Shown: positions 60,138 through 63,838 of the stretch, piece after piece
Numbering within the stretch: the stretch's first letter is position 1
Layout of the letters: every line of letters begins with the position of its first letter
DNA from: an uncultured Clostridia bacterium
Lineage (GTDB): Bacteria; Bacillota; Clostridia; Oscillospirales; CAG-272
DNA: 63,838 nt
NCBI GenBank assembly: GCA_947624995.1
Contig: CANQMS010000010.1
Location: forward strand, 1 to 63,838
Direction: 5' to 3'
Made by a program: the position numbers and the translations under genes
The notes under the pieces: model-generated
What the model was told of the DNA's origin: nothing
Seen by the model: the letters and a program-made list of their open reading frames with translations, nothing else
Database searches by the model: none

Positions 60138-60485
60138 TTACGAGTTGGTTTTCTTTGCCGTGTTCAGAGAAGCGATCAGGATCCGCTTTATCTCGGAACA
60201 CTGTTCAAGCAGCGTCCCGTCGCCGTAGTATCCGCTCTCAAGGAGCAGCTCGATCCAGTATTCTGTCTCGGAGCATTCTTTCAGAGCAATTTGCAGCTTT
60301 GCAATGAAGTCTGCCCTTCCGTGGGCGTAAAATGCCTCGCGGATATTTGCGCCGATGCTTGTTCCCGCACGCAAAAACTGATTGATAAGTGCGCTCTCAC
60401 ATTTTGCGGAGCGCAATGTTTTGCACGCACGGATCACATCCAACGCAAATATCTTGGATTTCTCAATCAAAGGACTTCTTGCCAT
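60138..60485 (-). CDS. Four-helix-bundle protein (23S rRNA IVP/S23 family)
   Basis: A 115-residue all-alpha protein: LIEKSKIFALDVIRACKTLR, the conserved QFLRAGTSIGANIREAFYA segment, then a helix with ALKECSETEYWIELL and a final helix of the IVP family. Relatives are encoded inside intervening sequences of 23S rRNA or beside diversity-generating retroelements (Avd); their role is unclear. Here neither rRNA nor reverse transcriptase is near. AAAGGCGG precedes the ATG at 60485. Forty-eight bases upstream begins an inverted heptamer repeat (60533-60616). Confidence 0.9.
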   Translation of the reverse strand: MARSPLIEKSKIFALDVIRACKTLRSAKCESALINQFLRAGTSIGANIREAFYAHGRADFIAKLQIALKECSETEYWIELLLESGYYGDGTLLEQCSEIKRILIASLNTAKKTNS

Positions 60486-60532
60486 AATTCTGCCGCCTTT
60501 GCTCTTTCTCCGTCCGCGGAGCGGACAAAACC

Positions 60533-60616
60533 TATTCACTCTTCACTATTACCTATTACCTCTTCAAAAATCGGCTCTGTAGGGCGAAGTGAAGAGTGAA
60601 AAGTGAAGAGTGAATA
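60533..60616. repeat. Inverted heptamer repeats beside the IVP gene
   Basis: Five 7-base units of TATTCAC/TCTTCAC/TATTACC type (60533-60567) face four units of the complementary GTGAAGA/GTGAAAA type (60589-60616) across a 21-base spacer. The two sides can pair as a long stem. The phase is exactly seven bases throughout. Confidence 0.85.
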
Positions 60617-60619
60617 AGT

Positions 60620-60657
60620 AAAAATCGGCAAAGCTCTCGAGAGCCTTGCCGATTTTT
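60620..60657 (-). terminator. Terminator of the five-tRNA operon
   Basis: AAAAATCGGCAA-GCTCTC with its complement (one bulge), symmetric with T runs on both strands. It lies three bases beyond tRNA-Cys. Confidence 0.88.
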
Positions 60658-60659
60658 GA

Positions 60660-60731
<72 letters not shown>

Positions 60732-60778
60732 TTATTAAGAAAGCAACATCCGAGGGTGTTGCTTTCGTTGTACTATGA

Positions 60779-60851
60779 AGCGGATTACGGGGATCGAACC
60801 CGCCACCTCGACCTTGGCAAGGTCGCGCTCTACCAAATGAGCTAAATCCGC
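60779..60851 (-). tRNA. tRNA-Gly (anticodon GCC)
   Basis: A 73-base tRNA with acceptor GCGGATT/AATCCGC and discriminator U. Anticodon stem GACCT/AGGTC with the loop TGCCA at its centre gives GCC. It lies three bases after tRNA-Phe. Confidence 0.95.
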
Positions 60852-60854
60852 ATA

Positions 60855-60927
60855 TGCCTCCGATCGGAATCGAACCAACGACACGGGGATTTTCAGTCCC
60901 CTGCTCTACCAACTGAGCTACAGAGGC
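60855..60927 (-). tRNA. tRNA-Phe (anticodon GAA)
   Basis: A 73-base tRNA with acceptor GCCTCTG/CGGAGGC (one G-U pair) and discriminator A. Anticodon stem GGGGA/TCCCC closes the loop CTGAAAA, giving GAA. Confidence 0.96.
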
Positions 60928-60963
60928 AAGTCATCAAGTACCTCGACCGCATACGGTCGGGAG

Positions 60964-61037
60964 CGACCCGGATGGGACTCGAACCCACGACCTCCGCCGT
61001 GACAGGGCGGCGTTCTAACCAACTGAACTACCGGGCC
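60964..61037 (-). tRNA. tRNA-Asp (anticodon GUC)
   Basis: A 74-base tRNA with acceptor GGCCCGG/CCGGGTC and discriminator G. The anticodon loop CTGTCAC gives GTC. T arm GTGGGTTCGAGTCCCAT. Confidence 0.96.
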
Positions 61038-61048
61038 ATGTTTTTGAT

Positions 61049-61121
61049 TGGGAACAACAGGGCTCGAACCTGTGACCCCCTGCTTGTAAGGCAGGTGCTC
61101 TCCCAGCTGAGCTATGCTCCC
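61049..61121 (-). tRNA. tRNA-Val (anticodon UAC)
   Basis: A 73-base tRNA with acceptor GGGAGCA/TGTTCCC and discriminator A. Anticodon stem CCTGC/GCAGG closes the loop CTTACAA, giving TAC. First gene of the operon Val-Asp-Phe-Gly-Cys. Confidence 0.96.
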
Positions 61122-61170
61122 ATACCTGATGTGCCGTCCTGACTGCCTCGATCCCGCGACGGCAAGACGT

Positions 61171-61199
61171 ATTATAACACAGCGGCACCGTCTTGTCAA
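61171..61199 (-). promoter_or_regulatory. Perfect-consensus promoter of the tRNA operon
   Basis: On the minus strand TTGACA (61194-61199), 17 bases, TATAAT (61171-61176), about 50 bases before tRNA-Val. It fits high growth-linked expression of five tRNAs. Confidence 0.9.
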
Positions 61200-61234
61200 C
61201 ATCTTTTTTGAAAGTTTTTTTCGCTTTTTTTGCA

Positions 61235-61299
61235 CGGTGAATTCCCGGAGTAAATTCCACGGCGGAAATTACGATGGATTTCAGTCCGGAAATTCACGG
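61235..61299. repeat. Nested inverted repeat after hslO
   Basis: Outer arms CGGTGAATTCCCGGA (61235-61249) and TCCGGAAATTCACGG (61285-61299) pair at 14 of 15 positions. Inner arms GTAAATTCC (61250-61258) and GGAAATTAC (61264-61272) pair at eight of nine. It is followed by CGATTTTTG on plus and by an A-run on minus, so it is not a normal terminator for hslO. Confidence 0.6.
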
Positions 61300-61331
61300 C
61301 GATTTTTGCGCTTAAAACGTGCAAAAAAGTT

Positions 61332-62216
61332 TTATCCGAACAGCGCCTCCGCTTCGCGGCGGTCAAAGACATATTTTTTCCCGCAGAACCGGCAGCCGAG
61401 CTCGATTGATTCGGGTTCTCCCAGCTCGCGCTGCTCCGACAGTATTCTTTCCACCTCGGCTCTGCCGAGGCTGTAAAGCGCCCTCGCCGTTCTCTCGCGC
61501 GAGCAGGTGCAGCGGTATTCGACCGGGATCTCGTCGAATATGTCGTATTCGACGCCGGACAGCGCCGTCGCCATTATCTCCTCACAGCTCATCCCGTCCG
61601 CAAACATGGACGAGATGCGCGACAGACGCCCGGCGTTTTCCTCGAGGCGCGCTGCCGTTTTGTCGTCGTAAAACGGCAGCATCTGTATGAACACGCACCC
61701 GGCGCCGAGGCACGAAAGATCGCGCCCGATCAGCACGCCGACCGCGCACATCGTCGGTATCTGCTCGCTCTCGGCGAAATATGAGGCAATATCCTCGCCT
61801 ATCTCGCCCGATACGAGCTCGGTCACGCCGATATACGGCTCCTCACCGCCCGCGTCGCGGATGACCTGCAAAATGCCGGAGCCGACAATGCCGCCGACGT
61901 CGAGCTTGCCGCGGTCGTTGAGCGGCAGGTCCGCCGCCGGATTCTCTATATAGCCGCGCACGTTGCCCTCATAGTCCGACACCGCCGTGAGTATGCCCGC
62001 CTGTCCGTCGCCGCGCAGCGTTACCGTGACCGAATCGCCCGGGTCGCCGAGCATCGAGCCCATCACGGACGTGACGGTCAGGAGCCGCCCTATCGCCGCG
62101 CCCGCCGTCGCGGACGTCTTGTGTATCTCCACGGCACACCTCACGATGTCCGTCGAATCAATTACATGTATGCGCGCGCTGCCGTCGCGCGTCATCGCAC
62201 GGAGTATTCTTGACAT
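61332..62216 (-). CDS. hslO: Redox-regulated chaperone Hsp33
   Basis: Cytoplasmic holdase activated by oxidation, protecting proteins under disulfide stress. It has 294 residues: the N-terminal substrate-binding domain (SATAGAAIGRLLTVTSVMGSML, then GYIENPAADLPLN) and a C-terminal zinc switch with CTCS and CRFC giving the C-x-C ... C-x-x-C ligand set. The last residues KKYVFDRREAEALFG are typical. No clear ribosome site stands out. The membrane-protein gene lies 60 bases upstream on the same strand. Confidence 0.95.
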   Translation of the reverse strand: MSRILRAMTRDGSARIHVIDSTDIVRCAVEIHKTSATAGAAIGRLLTVTSVMGSMLGDPGDSVTVTLRGDGQAGILTAVSDYEGNVRGYIENPAADLPLNDRGKLDVGGIVGSGILQVIRDAGGEEPYIGVTELVSGEIGEDIASYFAESEQIPTMCAVGVLIGRDLSCLGAGCVFIQMLPFYDDKTAARLEENAGRLSRISSMFADGMSCEEIMATALSGVEYDIFDEIPVEYRCTCSRERTARALYSLGRAEVERILSEQRELGEPESIELGCRFCGKKYVFDRREAEALFG

Positions 62217-62276
62217 AACTTTACTGCGGGAAAATTTCGGGCAGGTTTTCCCGCGCCCCCATTCTTCAAAGCTTTT

Positions 62277-62792
62277 TTACATAAATATTATTTTGCCCGC
62301 CATTTGACCGACTGCAAAGCAGACTATGTATATCGCGGTCTGTATGAACCAAAACAGAGGCTTTCTTTTTCCCCAATATTCGGCGACGGAGCCGAAAGCG
62401 AGCGCGCTGACTATGACGACCGGAAATCCGGTGATGAGCCAAATTTCATACGACATGATGGGGATGAGAGAAAAAAGCACCCAAAACAGGTATATAGGCG
62501 CGGCAACGAGCACAGAGACTCCGAACAGTCTTTTCGCTGTAAACGTGTTTGAGCGGTAATAAGTGACGAGCTTGATTTCGCCGAGACGGCATACCGCCAT
62601 CGCGCCGCTGTAAAGCGCCATAAAAATCGCGATTGCCGCCATCGTCGGGATGTCGGTGAGATTTTTGTAGCAAATGAACAGCACGGCGTACGGCACAAGT
62701 CCGACAATGCACCGACGCGCGAAGTCCTTTACGCTGTCCCACAGCTCGCGCAGCCATCCGGTTTCATAAATTTGCGTAGAAAGCATTTGCAT
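62277..62792 (-). CDS. Conserved-looking multi-span membrane protein
   Basis: A 171-residue protein with five predicted membrane spans (about 27-45, 50-70, 88-108, 113-137 and 146-166). Charged loops include KLVTYYRSNTFTAKRLF and AEYWGKRKPLF. I do not recognise the family. GGGGAG about nine bases before the ATG at 62792 supports the start, and a promoter is at 62846-62874. It may be co-transcribed with hslO. Confidence 0.65.
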   Translation of the reverse strand: MQMLSTQIYETGWLRELWDSVKDFARRCIVGLVPYAVLFICYKNLTDIPTMAAIAIFMALYSGAMAVCRLGEIKLVTYYRSNTFTAKRLFGVSVLVAAPIYLFWVLFSLIPIMSYEIWLITGFPVVIVSALAFGSVAEYWGKRKPLFWFIQTAIYIVCFAVGQMAGKIIFM

Positions 62793-62845
62793 GGAGATGT
62801 TCTCCCCGAAATTACAGTTCTATTCTTGCCGCTTTGTCTGTCATT

Positions 62846-62874
62846 ATTCTATCACACTCGCCATCGCTTTTCAA
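62846..62874 (-). promoter_or_regulatory. Promoter of the membrane protein, between inverted repeats
   Basis: On the minus strand TTGAAA (62869-62874), 17 bases, TAGAAT (62846-62851). It is flanked by a perfect seven-base inverted repeat, GTCTGTC (62836-62842) and GACAGAC (62877-62883), a possible operator. Confidence 0.65.
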
Positions 62875-62883
62875 GCGACAGAC

Positions 62884-63684
62884 TCACATCCCGTTGTTGC
62901 CGCTCTTTTCCGTTTTTTTAACGCGGGCGGCGAAAGAGATCCTTTCGACCTCTCCCGAGTCCTCGTCGCCGTCGCCGAGAGGCGTCCCCTCCGTGCCGCG
63001 GAACACGCCGAGCGTCTCAAATCCGGCGCGCGAAAGTTCGTTTTTTATGCTCCGCACCGAGCGGCACCGCTGGCGCTGGACCTCGTCGTATCTGCGCCAA
63101 ACGTCTCCGTCGCGGAGAAAATACGAGAGGCAGAACGTCGCCATTCCCGTTCTGTCGTTGTACGAATTCTGCCAGCCGAGATAGACGTCGCCGCCGTCGA
63201 CGACGAAGTCGCGCTCGCCGTATACGTGCCTGTATCTGCCGCGCGAAGCGACGTCGAATACGAAGATGCCGTCCGGCACGAGATAATTGTGGACGAGCGA
63301 AAGGCACCGGCGCAATTTCTCCGTGTCCGTCAAATAGTTGAGCGAGTCGCACGTCGAGATCACACAGTCGACCGTGCCGTAGAGCTCAAATGCGCTCATG
63401 TCCTGACAGAGCCACAGAACGCCGCCGTCCCCTACCGCCTCGGCGTTTTCGCGCGCACGCGCGAGCATTTCCGGGGAGCTGTCCGCGCCCGTCATATCGT
63501 AGCCGCGCCGCGACAGCTCGAGCGTCAGCTTTCCCGTGCCGCAGCCGAGATCGAGCACAAGCTCCGGCTTTCTCTTGCAGTACCGCCGGAAAACCTCTTC
63601 AATAAAATCCGCCCACCCCGAATAGTCGACGTGCGCGTTGATGCGATCATAAAATTCCGCCGTTATCTCATATTCCGAAAACAT
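62884..63684 (-). CDS. Class I SAM-dependent methyltransferase
   Basis: A 266-residue enzyme with the Rossmann-fold SAM motif VLDLGCGTGKLTLELSRRG (about residues 43-61), the acidic ribose-binding TGADSSPEMLARAR, and a DCVISTCDSLNYL motif. The second half is beta-rich, with YLGWQNSYNDRTG and DEVQRQRCRSVRSIKNELSRAGF in parts, as in small-molecule methyltransferases. Substrate unknown. GGAGAGGG lies six bases before the ATG. It ends two bases before the inverted repeat of the next promoter. Confidence 0.9.
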   Translation of the reverse strand: MFSEYEITAEFYDRINAHVDYSGWADFIEEVFRRYCKRKPELVLDLGCGTGKLTLELSRRGYDMTGADSSPEMLARARENAEAVGDGGVLWLCQDMSAFELYGTVDCVISTCDSLNYLTDTEKLRRCLSLVHNYLVPDGIFVFDVASRGRYRHVYGERDFVVDGGDVYLGWQNSYNDRTGMATFCLSYFLRDGDVWRRYDEVQRQRCRSVRSIKNELSRAGFETLGVFRGTEGTPLGDGDEDSGEVERISFAARVKKTEKSGNNGM

Positions 63685-63752
63685 TTCGCTGCCCTCTCCG
63701 CATCCGCCCTCTCTCTAAAAAAGTTAATGAAAGTTTTTGAAAAGAGGGGGTG

Positions 63753-63793
63753 CAGGGGGAGGAAAACTTTTTTCTAAAAAGTTTTCCTCCCCT
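63753..63793. terminator. Strong hairpin, REP-like repeat, at the right edge
   Basis: CAGGGG-GAGGAAAACTTTTT pairs with AAAAAGTTTTCCTCCCCTG around a short loop, one bulged G. It lies in a larger block (63719-63800) with AGTTTTTGAAAAGAGGGGGTGCAG, a type of sequence that recurs in many Firmicutes intergenic regions in my recollection. It probably ends the gene entering from the right. Confidence 0.7.
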
Positions 63794-63805
63794 GCCCTGA
63801 AAACC

Positions 63806-63838
63806 TTATTTCTTAAATCTGATGACATTCCATGAAGC
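63806..63838 (-). CDS. C-terminus of a gene running off the right edge (possible GH51)
   Basis: Ten codons, ASWNVIRFKK, then TAA. The SWNVIR ending resembles the C-terminus of GH51 alpha-L-arabinofuranosidases, which would agree with the GH43 arabinanase at 46.3 kb. So few residues allow only a suggestion. Confidence 0.4.
   Translation of the reverse strand, partial: ASWNVIRFKK

Noticed and set aside
60533-60616. CRISPR array
   Set aside because: Units are seven bases with no spacers, and they face each other as inverted blocks. No cas gene is present anywhere in the window.

Overview
The window reads as the chromosome of a GC-rich, endospore-forming, Gram-positive anaerobe of the class Clostridia. 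A gut Oscillospirales- or Christensenellales-like bacterium is my best guess; no rRNA is present to settle it. The evidence is a division and cell-wall (dcw) cluster of Firmicutes order with a PASTA-type PBP, DivIB/FtsQ, FtsL and MraZ, the dipicolinate synthase pair dpaA-dpaB, a YpeB-like germination protein, a cysteine T-box leader, and consensus sigma-A promoters before most transcription units. Plant-polysaccharide enzymes (GH43, GH5 with a CBM2-like module, and the probable tail of a GH51) suggest a fibre-degrading gut or rumen life style.

Layout. 0-4.1 kb: tatD and metG, then a ypeB-like gene, all on the minus strand. 4.3-5.7 kb: mtaB on plus, ending at a strong bidirectional terminator shared with ftsZ. 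5.7-19.9 kb: a minus-strand dcw operon, mraZ-rsmH-ftsL-pbp-murE-murF-mraY-ftsW-murG-ftsQ, followed by ftsZ with its own promoter. It has a consensus promoter and two MraZ boxes at its head, and lacks ftsA, murB, murC and murD. murE appears to begin at a CUG codon. 20.4-23.8 kb: ptsH-uvrC-rsmD-coaD. 24-28.1 kb: rimM-trmD followed by an O-antigen-ligase-like membrane protein and two small DUF4330-like proteins. 28.2-34 kb: a HAD phosphatase diverges from a cysteine T-box operon, cysE-CPBP protease-cysS-acyltransferase.

34-42 kb: a VanY-type carboxypeptidase, an XRE-TPR regulator, tRNA-Gln(UUG) behind four tandem -10 boxes, a TRIC-family channel, thrB, then tRNA-Gln(CUG) with two copies of a ~139-bp element made of tRNA 3'-end relics, long hairpins and a micro-ORF, and then an ABC-2 exporter. 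42-49.9 kb: AIM24-family protein, MscS channel, an HTH-cupin-acyl-CoA-synthetase fusion, a GH43 arabinanase, a PadR two-gene module and a GNAT acetyltransferase. 50-58 kb: tRNA-Ala, dpaAB, a 75-residue protein that is little more than a signal peptide plus a sortase-like tail, alaS, a BspA-type LRR lipoprotein, a DUF6472 protein and the displaced murD. 58-63.8 kb: anchored GH5 cellulase, a four-helix-bundle (23S IVP) protein beside inverted heptamer repeats, a five-tRNA operon (Val-Asp-Phe-Gly-Cys), hslO, a membrane protein, a methyltransferase, and a clipped gene at the right edge.

The genes are mostly housekeeping: peptidoglycan precursor synthesis and septation, tRNA charging and modification, cysteine supply and DNA repair. 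I found no defence system, CRISPR array, prophage or transposase. The unusual material lies in the tRNA-associated repeats, the CUG start, the mini sorting-signal protein, the HTH-cupin-ligase fusion and the IVP/heptamer unit.
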